Translations under genes and position numbers: made by a program
DNA from: Aquarana catesbeiana
Taxonomy: Eukaryota; Chordata; Amphibia; Anura; Ranidae
Reading direction: 5' to 3'
Assembly: GCF_042186555.1 (NCBI RefSeq)
Contig: NC_133325.1
Coordinates: 293,080,109-293,144,108, forward strand
DNA: 64,000 nucleotides
Notes under the pieces: model-generated
The model's input: only the letters and a program-made list of their open reading frames with translations
What the model was told of the DNA's origin: nothing
Databases searched by the model: none
Part shown: piece after piece, positions 1 to 10,833 of the stretch
How positions within the stretch are numbered: position 1 is the stretch's first letter
How the letters are laid out: each line of letters begins with the position of its first letter

Positions 1-980
1 ATATTGTATATTGCTTGTGACACTGAGCATGGTTATGGACTTAGGGCTGGTTCACACCACAGAGATGCAGAGAACATGTGTGAGGCTGCCTGCTAGTGAA
101 GTGGGTAGCAATTCTGTCTAGCAGTGCTGGGGTTGCTAGTTCAATTCCTCAACATGCTAATTCTTGTGTCAAAGTTAATATGCTCTCCCTGTGTGGGTAT
201 CTCACTACAATCCAAAAACATGCTGGCAAATTATTTGTCTCCTGTAAAAATATTCTCTAATGTAAGAAAGTTAGTTTTGGACTTTATATTGGAAGCTCAT
301 TGCAGCCAGGGACTGATGCTAATATTTGTTAGTACTAATCATGCCCAGGGACTTGGACATTTAAAATTGTAGAGTTCACACTGCACAGGTACATATGCTT
401 AGAAAACTGTTACTTTGTTTATGTGCATGCAAATGGACTTCGATCTTTGGCCTGTAGTTGGAGATTTGATACACATAGCCAAGGGCTAACACACTTGCAA
501 ATAGTATTATGTGTTCCTGCCCATCAGGTGCAATCACTTTAGACATACACGGATAGACAGATTGAAAGATACTGGTGGGTGTGTACTTCTATTGGGCATG
601 TGTCAGTGGGCTAACAATACAACCCACCTTATATAAAGGGCTGCAGTAGGGGGGTTTGTTTGGCCTGAGAAGGCCAGGTTTTTTGCTGTGATCTGTGGGG
701 GAGGGGGGAGAAATGATATTGTGCATATTGACAAACGCCCAACTAGGGGCTGTTTGCTGAAATTCTTGTGCATTTTTTCAATCAAAAGTGGGTTTATGTG
801 GCCATGCTTTCGATGTTGTGTGTGTATTGTTCCTGTCTGAACATGCAAACATGGTTTGGGAGCATGTGCTGACCTTATACTCTTTGATCTCATTGCTTAC
901 TCATGTACACAGAAATGCAGCTTCCAGCAGAACATACTCACCAATGTATGTATGTGGATTTGTGGGGTGGTGGCGGGTGT
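1..980. other. Non-coding flank, nothing recognised
   Basis: No open frame here shows a recognisable domain; the short frames lack any family motif. There is no clear terminal repeat or tandem array. It is probably intergenic DNA or an old unrecognised repeat. It ends where similarity to the Harbinger subterminal sequence begins, around 981. Confidence 0.5.
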
Positions 981-1230
981 TATTTCCGACAACAAATGTT
1001 CGATGGGAGCTTGTTGTCGGAAATTCTGACCATGTGTAGGCTCTATCGGACATTTTCCGTCGGAATTTCCGACAAACAAAATTTGAGATCTGGATCTCAA
1101 ATTTTCCGACAACAAAATCTGTTCTCGTAAATTCCGAGCATGTGTAGACAATTCTGACGCACAAAATTCCACTCATGCTCTGTTTCAGAGACGGAAGCTC
1201 TCATTCTGGTAAAACTAGCCTTCGTAATGG
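981..1230. repeat. Harbinger copy 1, left subterminal region
   Basis: This stretch repeats short motifs such as TTTCCGACAACAAA and CATGTGTAG. It aligns, with scattered mismatches, to the reverse complement of 26160-26405 at the right end of Harbinger copy 2. Such motif clusters at both ends are the expected binding region for the element's DNA-binding proteins (inference). Confidence 0.75.
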
Positions 1231-1724
1231 AGATAGCACATTCGTCATGCTGCAAATTTTAAAATCTTTTAATGCAGTGCATTCGCTTCTTCTTCATAAT
1301 GCTAGCATAATGAATAATGAAGTTGTTTTGCTGCTGATATTCACACAGTTCTGACAAACTGATTTCTTTATTATTTCTCGCGATCTCCTGAATAATATTT
1401 TTTTTTTTTCTTCAGATCTCCATAGTAATGTTTTGCATTTATTTTTATAGTGATTTTTTTTTTGTTTTTTTTATCAAGATCTCCTGTTTTGTTTTTTTTT
1501 TCTAGTGCTCTCTATAATATTTTTTTTTTCGTTTTGTGTGTCAAGTTACCACAACACCATTATTATCTTGTATTTTCTTACCTCAAGGAGGTTGGTTGGT
1601 GTCCCTTGTTAATTTGACATTGTATTTAGGAAATGTACCTGTCTACTCACAAACAAACTGTCCTTTTTGAACTAAAACACATAGGCAAGTATTTGTGAAT
1701 CAAAAATAGCCGTTTATTATGGGT
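1231..1724. other. Harbinger copy 1 non-coding spacer with T-rich repeats
   Basis: No gene is seen. Around 1375-1540 there are several imperfect repeats of a unit combining GATCTCC with long T runs and ATAAT. The reverse complement of 25860-26100 in copy 2 aligns, so the spacer belongs to the Harbinger family and is not a later insertion. Confidence 0.6.
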
Positions 1725-1965
1725 AAAAAGAAAATAAAGAGGAAGGCAACGCTGGAGAAACTGGTGCAATTGGCGAAGCCTTTGTACCCCAGGGCACACA
1801 TCAACTACTTTACAGGCAAAAGTGGTAGCCTGATGAGTCCATAAAATAGTGAGCACAATCCGGTCCAGGACTCCAAGAGATCAGGCACTGCAGCAGATGA
1901 TACAACAGCCTGCATCTTTTGTCAGACCAGACTGAACCCAGCCCATCACACTCTTTTCTTCCTTG
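1725..1965 (+). pseudogene. Inverted MADF-exon remnant of Harbinger copy 1
   Basis: Read on the + strand, this region gives fragments matching the MADF gene encoded on the opposite strand at 2664-3073: the KRKATLEKLVQLAK stretch and then VQDSKRSGTAADD. Stops and frameshifts break it and the start is absent. A matching inverted remnant sits at the same place in Harbinger copy 2 (25483-25740), so the inverted duplication predates both insertions. It faces the MADF gene tail to tail. Whether it was ever a second gene or only a rearrangement is unknown. Confidence 0.6.
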
Positions 1966-2009
1966 TTGTGGCAGGAGGTGGAGGAGGAGGAGGAGGAGGA
2001 TGGTCGAAC

Positions 2010-3073
2010 TCACACAGGTGGGTTTTGGTTGTGAGTTGGCCCCTCAACCCCCTTATTTAGGGTCAGATACATAATTTCCTCCAAGACGAGGCATTGGCAC
2101 TCCTCCATTTCCTGCATTTTGCATGCAGCCATGGAGGCAAAGGCCTCTTGAAGAGTGGGGGTGGTTCTGAGGGCAGCATTAGCCTCCCAAATCAGCCCAA
2201 GCACTTCCTCCTCCACATTCCTTCCCCTCCTAGGCCTTTTGGTTTGAAGGCGGAGGGGAGAGAACTGGGATTTGGTCAGGCTACTGGGCCGTACCACCCC
2301 CTGGCTGCCACTTACCCCGCCACCTGCTGGCTGCCACATTCCACAGCCTCCTCCTGGCTGCCACATTCCATGCCCTCCTACTGGCTGAGGCTTTCCTGTG
2401 TATGAAAAAGGGACATAGTTTTAGTTTTTTGTTCATCAATCACACACAATTTTCAGCTCATGACTGTTGCAAATTGAATGTTAACAAATAGAAAAGACTA
2501 TCATTCTGAGCCCAGCATTTTGCATTCTGGTCCCAAACATTTTTGGCCACTACTGTCTATTGATATGTAAAACACTTTATTAAATCAGCAATTAGTGATC
2601 AATAATAACATCTAGTTAACATCATTAATTTTACGACAAGAAATATGTAGAACAATGCTATACCTGGCTGGGATGTCGGAAGCCTCAGCTGGGGTGGAAG
2701 GAAGCATGGAAGGAAGAGTGGAAGGTAGGGTTGAGAGTGATTGCTTGACTTCAGTCTGGTCTGACAGAAACCGCAGTCTGTCATAGTACCACAGCCTGGG
2801 TACATAAATGTCATCTGCTGCTGCTCCTGATCTCTGGGAATCCTGAACCTTATTGCACTCCCTATTATAAGTGCTCCTCAGGCCAACAATTTTTGCCTTC
2901 AAATAGGGGATGGTTGTCGTGGGGATTTGCAGCTTCACCAACCTCAGCAGTTTCTCCAGTGCTGCCTGCCTCTTTTGTTTATGATTATAATGCGGGTGTA
3001 TCACCTGCCACAGACAGGGCAGCTCCCTGTACTTGTCTAGGGGGAGGAAGTTGTGATCAATGAAGCCATCCAT
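2010..3073 (-). pseudogene. Harbinger accessory MADF-domain protein, copy 1
   Basis: The main exon runs from an ATG at 3073 down to a probable donor near 2664. It begins MDGFIDHNFLPLDKY and contains the MADF hallmarks: ELPCLW near the start, an RQAALEKLL helix, LRSTY in the middle and the terminal block YVPRLWYYDRL. MADF is a DNA-binding domain related to Myb/SANT and is known as a second protein in some PIF/Harbinger elements. A downstream exon (about 2395-2010) encodes a basic segment (KRPRRGR) and a helical tail with TACKM/AACKM-like and LEEIMYL residues, also found in copy 2. The exon-exon phase does not join cleanly in my reading, so I call it a probable pseudogene. Exon 1 itself has no stop. 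Confidence 0.7.
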
Positions 3074-3362
3074 TTTCTCTGCAAGACACAACACAAGACA
3101 AACCCTAATGTCATGCTAAACTCTCCTAATCTTGTCCCAATATAAGCCTCAATCTATAAGCAGTATAGGCCACTGATGCACCAAGTTAAAATTGTTATCA
3201 CGATCAGCGCTTTCACTACTCCTTCCTCCGCTCACAGATCTTACGTATGACGCACGCGTGTTGCACTTTATATACACTGTGCATGCGTGGAACCCTGCCT
3301 GCCCCTGACATTCTATCTAGCATATTCCCCACCCCTTCTCTTTTGGCGCAGTGGGAGAGCAC

Positions 3363-4162
3363 ATGGCAGAGAGACAACAGGTGCATGCAGACAGCAGCAG
3401 CAACGACGAAAGGCCGGAGCCACGAACGTCCCGATCCCGGAGGAGATTTAAGGCCTCAAATTTGTCCTTAGTAGAGATGGTGGAGATGGTGGACATCTTG
3501 AAGGGAGCCGATTATGATGGGAAGCATGGACCTTACCCAAACCCAAATGTGAGAAAGGCCAAGATCATGACTAAAGTTGTGAAAAGTCTGCACAGGAACA
3601 CTAGTGTGGGACACCAGAACACCCTTTTTAGGGTGTCCCACACAGGTGCTCCAGTGGATACTAGGGGTGTTTTCTTGTGTGAAAATTGTACAAAAAAAGT
3701 AAATATTCCAGCTTTAGAAAGGGAAAAAAAATGTCTTCAGCTTGGAACTCTGCCCAAAAAGACAATTGTACGACACTTCCAAGCAATGTTTCAGATTCCT
3801 ATTTCTTCCCTCAAATATCTGTATGCTCCTAAAGAAGGGGAAATACCAACACCACAACCAGAGGATGTGGAGGAAGGAGAGGTTTATGAAGTGGGCGAAA
3901 TAGTGACCACAACAGGTGAGTGTCTGAGACCACAGTTTCAGGTAATAGATGGATGCCTGCATATTTTTAATACATGGTGTGTTTTTGAATTTTAGGTGAT
4001 GTGGATGTTGTGGAAGAAGAAACTCATTTCACAAGTGCAAGTGCACACGTCCTCATCGGGGAGATCATGGTGTGCAATCATGATTTACAGAAGATCAAGG
4101 AAGACATCAATGATGTTGAAAAAAGACTCAAAAACATCATTGATGTTTTAGGCAGAATCTAA
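3363..4162 (+). pseudogene. Harbinger accessory Myb/SANT-like protein, copy 1
   Basis: It starts at the ATG at 3363 (MAERQQVHADSS), after an acidic/basic lead with many Ser and Arg. The Myb/SANT-like part reads SNLSLVEMVEMVDILK, then YPNPNVRKAKIMTKVVKSLH. Copy 2 continues into a SKDQLRKHWSDLK helix that copy 1 lacks: after HRN the sequence jumps to a downstream exon, so the third helix has been deleted. Later exons supply an acidic linker and a C-terminal helical segment (LIGEIMVCNHDLQKIK, then about 25 more residues, 3995-4162) with a coiled-coil look. The likely role is binding element ends with the transposase, as proposed for other Harbinger Myb-like proteins. The deletion makes it non-functional. 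Confidence 0.7.
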
Positions 4163-4228
4163 AACACACCTAAATTCTTCAATTTGTTTATATTTTTAAG
4201 ATTTTTGAATCTTTTTTAAAGTATATTG

Positions 4229-4480
4229 AAAGCCAAATTTTGAAGATGCACACAGTGTGTCAACATGTGCTATCTGCCATCACGGGATATCAATGTGCGC
4301 GTTTTGTGGGTGCAACCCCTTCTTCACAACTCAAGTAGATGAGAGGAAGGGGTTGCACCCCTAAACACGTCCATTGATCCCCCATGATGGGAGCTAGCAC
4401 ATGTTGACATTAGGCATGGGATCAGGAGGGAAATCCCCATTTTGACTCTCAATTTGTGTGCATCTTCAAAATTTGGCTTT
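4229..4480. repeat. Large hairpin following the Myb-like gene
   Basis: The region begins with AAAGCCAAATTTTGAAGATG and ends with its reverse complement. Inner arms pair as well (CAACATGTGCTA with TAGCACATGTTG; GGTGCAACCCCTTC with GAAGGGGTTGCACC). A matching hairpin lies at 22609-22828 in copy 2, just downstream of the same gene. It is either an ancestral MITE in the Harbinger lineage or a structural part of the element. Confidence 0.8.
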
Positions 4481-4817
4481 CACAGGGGTGACATCACCCC
4501 ATCTGATGAAGATCAACACAGTTTGGACATACTAATGTCTGATATTGCCTTCAAATTATCAAAGTTGAACTTTGTAAGTTCCTGAGTTGTGTATTGTTTT
4601 ATGGTTTTAAACATGCCTGTTTTAACACAAAAAAGGCTATTTGTACTGTCAAAACCAAAAATGTTATTACAAAAATATGTTGGTTTGTTAAAAAAACGTT
4701 TTCTAATGCACATGTGAATGTGCACAGAGTAAACATTTTTCTACTCAACAATGTGTGGCTTCTTCTTTCAATGCTCAATAGCAGTTTTTGGACTAAGTTG
4801 GTGTTTACAGTACCAAT

Positions 4818-4952
4818 GGGGGTTATTTACTAAAGGCAAATCCACTTTGCACTACAAGTGCACTTTTAGTGCACTTTCAATGCAGTTTCAAGTGCACTTT
4901 TGCAGTGCACTTGGAGAGCAAAGTGGATTTTCATTTAGTAAATAACTCCCAC
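4818..4952. repeat. Short palindromic repeat (TTATTTACTAAAGGC family)
   Basis: GTTATTTACTAAAGGCAAAT at the left pairs with ATTTAGTAAATAAC at the right. Between them are repeated AGTGCACTT motifs and a paired CCACTTTGC/GCAAAGTGG. A shorter version lies at 22155-22262 in copy 2 at the equivalent position. It is a small foldback/MITE carried by this Harbinger family. Confidence 0.75.
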
Positions 4953-6384
4953 AGTGCTTTATCATTTGCCATAATCAGGCCATTTTCGTGACTCCCAAAA
5001 ATTAATTCATGGTGCTGAAAATGATGAATATTTATATCAGTAATGCATTACATACATTAACAACAAAAACAAGGTGTGTGTGTAGCAGACCCACAACATA
5101 ATAATTAGCTGAAGAAGAGATTGTCACCTCATGTATCATATAAATTAAGTTTGCACTATTGAAGAAAATGGCCAAAAAGAAAAGCTCATTGGCTAACCTA
5201 GGAGACAGCTAAAAGAAACACAAGCAGTAAATGAAAGGAAATCTTATTTCAGTTTAAAGTTTTTTTCTTTAAATGTTTCTTAAACATTTTCTGGCATATC
5301 AATGGCCCCCCTACCCGCAAAGTACTCAACATACTTTTGTCTTACTTTGTGGGTGCTTTTGGGGGGCAAGCCAGGACAGCCAGCTTCAAGCGCCATCAGG
5401 GTTGGTTCTTTAAGTCCGACCTCAGGCCCAACTGAGGCCACATAGTTCATTGAATTTCTCCTTAAATAGTTGTGGAGAATGCAGCATGCAAGGATTTTAT
5501 TGTTATGTTTATATTCCGCCATGTTGATTGCCGTAAGGAATAGGTGGAACCGGCTGGCCATTATCCCAAAAACGTTCTCCACCCCTCTTCTGGCTCTGGC
5601 CAGCTGGTAGTTTAAAACCCTCTGGTCTGGGGTGAGGGTCCTCATCGGAAATGGCCACATAAGGTGATCACCCAGCCCAAACGTTTCATCAGCAACCAAG
5701 ACTAATGGCAGACCAGCCACGTTGTCTTCCAGAGGTGGCAATCCCAAGCCACCAATCTGGAGCTGTCCATAGAACTCGGTCTGAGTGATGACTCCACTAT
5801 CCGACATCTGGCCATTCTTCCCCACGTCCACATAGAGAAACTCATATGTCGCCGACACCACCGCCAACATCACAATACTATTAAACCCCTTAATAATAGT
5901 ATGACCCTGAGTTGGGGGGTGGGACGTGTTTCCCATCAATTGGTGGGAAAGTCCCACCACTGGGCAAAGTGGGATGCCACAGTCTGCCATTCCTGTGGTG
6001 TTGAAGGAACCTGTGGAGTCAAACAAGAAAAAAAAAAGAGTACTTTTGCACATAGCATTGCAAGCAGATTGGACACAAACATTCTTGGCCAACATCAGTA
6101 TAACATTTATTTTAAGGAGTATTTAAAGACAAAAATCTAAGGTCCACTTATCAGATTCCTCACCCCCTCTGATGGCCCATAGTAAAAATTTTAGGGGGGT
6201 ATGTTTTGGACAGATAACCCTCTCCACTTCATTGAGAGCTGAATGCATACATAATGTGTGTTACTTTGGCCAGCCCCTCCTTACTTACACTATTGGCAGC
6301 CCACTGGACAGGTAGGAAGTGTCATAATACAAAAACGTGAATACACACTGTACAAATCTAAGCACATTTTTACATTCTGCAATT

Positions 6385-7284
6385 TGTATTAAAATAATAA
6401 AGTCAGCGCAAAAATTCAAATAACAAAAGATAACAAGCAGCTGAACACTGAAGGTAAACATATAAAACCTCAGAGAACGTATAATAAACAAAGCAGTGCA
6501 GCGCTAAACCCAAAAGTCCAAATAGAAGTCCCTTAAGAGTAAAATCAAATGTAGGTAGAGAAAGGTTCTCCTCTGTAGTGATATAGGTGCTCAAGATAGT
6601 CCATGCAGTGCTACATATCCGTGATACCACCACCGGCTAGACAAACTGCTCACCTCAGCATATGGACCCCTGAACTAACAGATGGGTCAAAACAGCATTT
6701 ACCACTCTCAGTGGATGGGGATGAAGACTTGTCCAGGCAGATGGTCCCACGGTAGTAAAGATGGCACTCAATATTGTAGATCATATCACATGCAATAAAA
6801 ATGAAAATACATAGTGCACACTGCGTGGCTTAAAAATCATAACATTTATTAAAAGTCAGGTACTCACATACACAGCACTAGGGCATAGTGCTGTGTATGT
6901 GAGTACCTGACTTTTAATAAATGTTATCATTTTTAAGCCACGCAGTGTGCACTATGTATTTTCATTTTTATTGCATGTGATATGATCTACAATATTGAGT
7001 GCCATCTTTACTACCGTGGGACCATCTGCCTAGACAATTCTTCATCCCCATCCACTGAGAGTGGTAAATGCTGTTTTGACCCATCTGTTAGTTAAGGGGT
7101 CCATATGCTGAGGTGAACAGTTTGGCTAGCCGGTGGTGGTATCACGGATATGTGGCACTGCATGGACTATCTTGAGCACCTATATCACTACAGAGGAGAA
7201 CCTTTCTCTATCTACATTTGATTTTACTCTTAAGGGACTTCTATTTGGACTTTTGGGTTTAGCGATGCACTGCTTTGTTTATTA
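6385..7284. repeat. 900-bp foldback insertion in the transposase intron
   Basis: Two arms of about 400 bp (about 6479-6882 and 6884-7284) are near-perfect inverted repeats meeting at CAGCACT-AGGGCAT-AGTGCTG. The insert is flanked by a 14-bp direct repeat TACATTCTGCAATT (6371-6384 and 7285-7298). The corresponding intron site in Harbinger copy 2 (about 20882-20912) has only one copy of this sequence and no foldback, so this is a real insertion with a target duplication. A 14-bp duplication fits LINE-type integration better than cut-and-paste (inference). Confidence 0.85.
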
Positions 7285-7510
7285 TACATTCTGCAATTAC
7301 CTATCAAGATAATAGGAGAACAAAACCTTAAACAGTACAATTTGAAAGTATTCAGGCAGGCCCTTGCACTACATTCTTTGGTGAATTCATCCATAAATAT
7401 GACCACAAAATAGATAGGTATAGTGTGTATGGGTTTGGCAAAGTCAGCAGATAGAGTATTGGTATCGGTTAACTTAGCGGTTGGGGGGAGGGTTCAAAAT
7501 GATTTTGGGA

Positions 7511-7526
7511 CACTTTGCCTGAATTT
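7511..7526 (-). other. Empty target site corresponding to the LINE insertions in copy 2
   Basis: On the minus strand this reads AAATTCAGGCAAAGTG. It is the uninterrupted intron sequence of Harbinger copy 1 at the position where copy 2 has two LINEs. Flanking sequence matches copy 2 on both sides, including the T-rich and GGAACCCTCC stretches beyond 20632. Confidence 0.85.
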
Positions 7527-8639
7527 AAGCACACAAATAACATTTAAACACATTTTAGGAGGTGTTTAGGATAAAGCAGTACTATGGAGCTGACAAAATA
7601 CATTGTTAAGTGACTAGGCTAGGTGGGTATGGGCCCAGGATGGCATGCTGGGAAGGTTAGTAAAGGCAAATATGCATGAAGGACAAAAAAGGAAGTTTAA
7701 AAACTTATAGCATGCATGAGGACAAAGGGGATATTCACAGCATATTACAATCATGGTAATTAGGGAATGATGAAAGAAATACAATACATTCGCAAACATT
7801 AAATACATAGAATGTGATGTTAAAGGAGAAATCTTACCTTAATATAGTCCTTCTGCAGGATCTGAATGATGGAAGAACAGGTCTCTGGAATAATGATCCC
7901 CAGAGCCTGGGGGGAGATGCCTGTCGAGAACTTGATGTCCTGCAGACTTCTCCCCGTCACGAAGTACTGCAACGTGGTGACTAGCCTCTGCTCAGGAGTG
8001 ATGGCTTGCCACATGCAGGTGTCCTGCTTGGTAATATAAGGGGACAGCAAAGCCATCAGACGGTGAAAAACGGGTCCGTCATCTGGAGATAATTCCTGAA
8101 ATCATCAGGATTATTTTTACAGATCTCCCGCAACAAAGGCATATGAGAGGATTGGTCACGCTGGAGTAACCAATTCTTCATCCATGAACTCCTCCCTGCT
8201 CTGTTCATGGACTTTGCTTGGGTCAAAGTAAGAACCCCAACACCAAGCCCCTGCACAGCATGAACTCTATGATGAGTACGTTCCCCCAACGTGGCTTCAA
8301 AGTGGTCGGCTGGTCAGAACGAACTAACAGAAAGCACTGAAAATCAGAAAAGCCTGAGAAGAGAAAGCTGAAAACCAGAAACAAGCGGACAAGAAGGCAC
8401 TGACGATCAAATACGTACTATAAAATACGCACTGGAAAACAAATGGGAACTGACTACATGCACTGAAAACCAGATACAAACCCACAAGCACAAACTGAAG
8501 AGCTATAATGATCTGAAAAGCACGAGGCTGAAAAGCGTGAATCGTCTCTCACCAAACTTCTACTAACACGAGATAAACACGAGATTAGCAGAAGGAGCCC
8601 AAAGGGTGGAGCACTTGGTATTGAACTTCCCTTTTATAG

Positions 8640-8793
8640 TGCCGTCGTACGTGTTGTACGTCACCGTGTTCTTGACGTTCGGAATTTCCGACAACATTTG
8701 TGTGACCGTGTGTATGGAAGACAAGTTTGAGCCAACATCCATTGGAAAAAAACATGGATTTTGTTGTCAGAATGTGCGATCGTGTGTACACGG
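8640..8793. repeat. Harbinger copy 1, right terminal region
   Basis: It contains GGAATTTCCGACAACATTTG and CCGTGTGTATGG and ends near GATCGTGTGTACACGG. Its reverse complement aligns with 10584-10760, the left end of copy 2. The final GGGGCA of the copy 2 tip is not preserved. Confidence 0.75.
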
Positions 8794-8802
8794 AATAAGA
8801 GT

Positions 8803-9600
8803 GTTCACATCTATTCTTGACCCCATATAATCATTGATCGTATGGGTTATGTGCTTCCTCTGACTGCTGCAAGCAGCAAGGCCTGAGTGATGCATCACAA
8901 AGAAGGACCCTAATGACTTGCTTATGCTACCATTGCCACTGCTGGTCCTCCTTTCATCCACCAGAGAATCTAAATCATGTGGGCCATGAAAGGACATCTT
9001 GCTGCTCTCTAAAAAAGCAAGTTAAGACTTTCCTCTGCACCACCTCTGCCAGATGGCATATTTTTTGCTCTTTCTATGAGGGCAGAATGAGTTGTTGAAT
9101 TCGCCCTTTGTAACGTGGATCCCAAAGGGTGGTCAACCAGTAATGGCTCTCACCTTGACTGCCTGATTCCTGAGGGGCTTGTGCAGACACCACAGTATGA
9201 ATGAGCCCATCCACCACAAACTTCTGGAACCTGGGCACTCATTATCACTGAGGGTACCATTGTTCTCATTATCACTGATGACAATGGTATCCTCAACCAC
9301 TGAAGGAGGATTTCAAACCTTTTGTGCTGACCCATGCTGCTCTCACCCAGCTTTGGTAAACAGTCATATTTCTCCTCATGCATGCAGTGCCAAACTGACT
9401 GGTAGCTTTATCATGCTGGATAGGCTGCAGACTGAGGCTAGAAAATACTATGGTACTGTCCATAGCACATGTGTAAAAAAAGGTCTAGACTACTAAGTCC
9501 TAGAGTCCTGTCGAGCAGGCCTGGGGATTACAGTGGACTGCCTCCATGGAGCAGTGTCCTATATTTACAGTATATCAATATCTATCAATAAAGTAGTAAG
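8803..9600 (-). pseudogene. hAT-type transposase fragment
   Basis: On the minus strand around 9160-9030 the translation reads HYWLTTLWDPRYKGRIQQL. This carries the L-x-D-P-R-Y-K box typical of hAT (ZBED-like) transposases, and is followed by a helical stretch (ICHLAEVVQRKVLTCFF) and a Ser-rich linker. Stops interrupt it repeatedly. Sequence to the right (to 9600) is probably upstream coding DNA of the same gene but has no clear motif. Neither end of the element is recognised. It is an old fragment into which later elements inserted. Confidence 0.5.
9397..9600 (+). repeat. About 200-bp direct repeat, left copy
   Basis: This segment, from ACTGGTAGCTTTATCATGCT to TATCTATCAATA, recurs at 27465-27667 in the same orientation with about a dozen mismatches by eye. 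The two copies bracket about 17.9 kb of nested transposons. It is much too long to be an ordinary target duplication. Confidence 0.85.
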
Positions 9601-10833
9601 AATTAACCCCTTCCCGCCGAGCGTACGCAGATGTGCATACTCGGCTTTCAGAGGTTATACTGGGATGATGCCCGCAGCTGCAGGCATCATCCCGTTACCG
9701 TTGTTTAGAGCTGACGATCGGCTATCCGAATATAACAACCGATGCGGCTAAAAGCCCCCCCTCCCGCCGCCTCCCGCCGCTCTTACCTGGCCTCCCGTTC
9801 GATCAGGACGGCCGGTAAGGCCAATCGCCTGCCTCCGGCAGCTAGGGGCGGGCTGGAACGAAGCTGTTGGCAGCTTCGTTCCAGCCTTCTCATTGTAAAC
9901 GCGGAAGCGATGTCATGATGTCACTTCCCGTTTACTCGGCTGCCAATGGTGCCGGTTTTTAAAAAATACACAGTATACACCGTTTTTGGCGATCTGAATA
10001 CTTTGAAGTGCAAAGGAGGGATCAGAGGTCTTTTAGACCCCGATCCCTCCATAAAGAGTACCTGTCACCACCTATTACTGTCACAAGGGATGTTTACATT
10101 CCTTGTGACAGCAATAAAAGTCATCAAAAAAATTTTTTTTTAAACACAATTTATAAATATATCATTAAATAAAATAAATAAGAAAAAAAAAATTTTAAAG
10201 CGCCCCGTCCCCGCGAGCTCACGCAGCAAAGAAAACGCTTACGGAAGTCGCGCCCACATATGTAAACGGTGTTTAAATCACACATGTGAGGTATCGACGC
10301 GATCGTCAGAGTGAGAGCAATAATTCTAGCACTAGACCTCCTCTGTAACTCTAACCTGGTAACTGTAAAAAAAATTTAAAGCGTCACCCATGGAAATTCT
10401 TAGGTACCGTAGTTTGTCGCCATTCCACGAGTGCGTGCAATTATAAAGTGTGACATGTTTGATATCTATTTACTCGGCGTAACATCATCTTTCACATTAT
10501 ACAAAAAAATTGGGGTAACTTTACTATTTGTAATTTTTAAAATTCATGAAAGTGTCCCTTTTCCCAAAAATTTGCGTTTAAAATGCCCCGTACACACGGT
10601 CGGACATTGATCAGACATTCCAACAACAAAATCCATAGATTTTTTCCAACGGATGTTGGCTCAGACTTGTTTTGCATACACATGGCCGCACACAGTTGTC
10701 GGAATTTCCGATCGCCAAGAATGCGGTCACGTACACCACCTACGACAAGACTAGAAAAGGGCAGGTCCGAACCAAGCATTGCACCCTTTGGGCTCCTTTT
10801 GCTAATCTCATGTTAGTAAAAGTTTGCTGAGAG

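Larger units (their letters stand above)
5280..8292 (-). pseudogene. Harbinger DDE transposase, copy 1 (HARBI1-like), two exons
   Basis: Exon 1 runs from about 8292 to a donor near 7838. It carries the N-terminal helices (SSWMKNWLLQRD, NPDDFRNYLQM, ITPEQRLVTTLQYF, TGRSLQDIKFSTGIS) and has a one-base frameshift near 8056. Exon 2 begins after a TCCACAG acceptor at 6010 and ends at the stop at 5280. It shows the second acidic residue (VADETF), the helix before the third (LTPDQRVLNYQLARARR), the catalytic Glu in RGVENVFGIM, and the family tail CILHNYLRR. The first catalytic Asp block (IDGKHV in copy 2) is lost through small deletions and frame changes near 5920-5960. The intron holds the 900-bp foldback. 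This enzyme would normally cut at the TIRs and insert into 3-bp targets. Confidence 0.85.
981..8793 (-). mobile_element. PIF/Harbinger DNA transposon, copy 1 (three-gene)
   Basis: The element is defined by comparison with a second, inverted copy at 10584-26411, which has the same segments in mirror order. From left to right it holds an inverted MADF remnant (+), a MADF gene (-), a Myb/SANT-like gene (+), transposase exon 2 (-), an intron and transposase exon 1 (-). Both ends carry related sequence rich in TTCCGACAAC and its complement. The extreme tip seen in copy 2 (TGCCCCGTACACA) is missing or diverged at both ends, so the limits are good to about 20 bp. Without the foldback insert the element is about 6.9 kb, close to the roughly 7.0 kb of copy 2 without its LINEs. 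All three genes are damaged, so it is not autonomous now. Confidence 0.85.

Noticed and set aside
2094..2405. Plus-strand frame opposite the MADF second exon
   Set aside because: The minus-strand frame matches the copy 2 MADF exon; the plus-strand frame has no counterpart there.
3247..3362. Upstream in-frame ATGs before the Myb-like protein start at 3363
   Set aside because: Copy 2 similarity of the protein begins at MAE(R/A)QQ; the upstream codons are not conserved, so 3363 is preferred.
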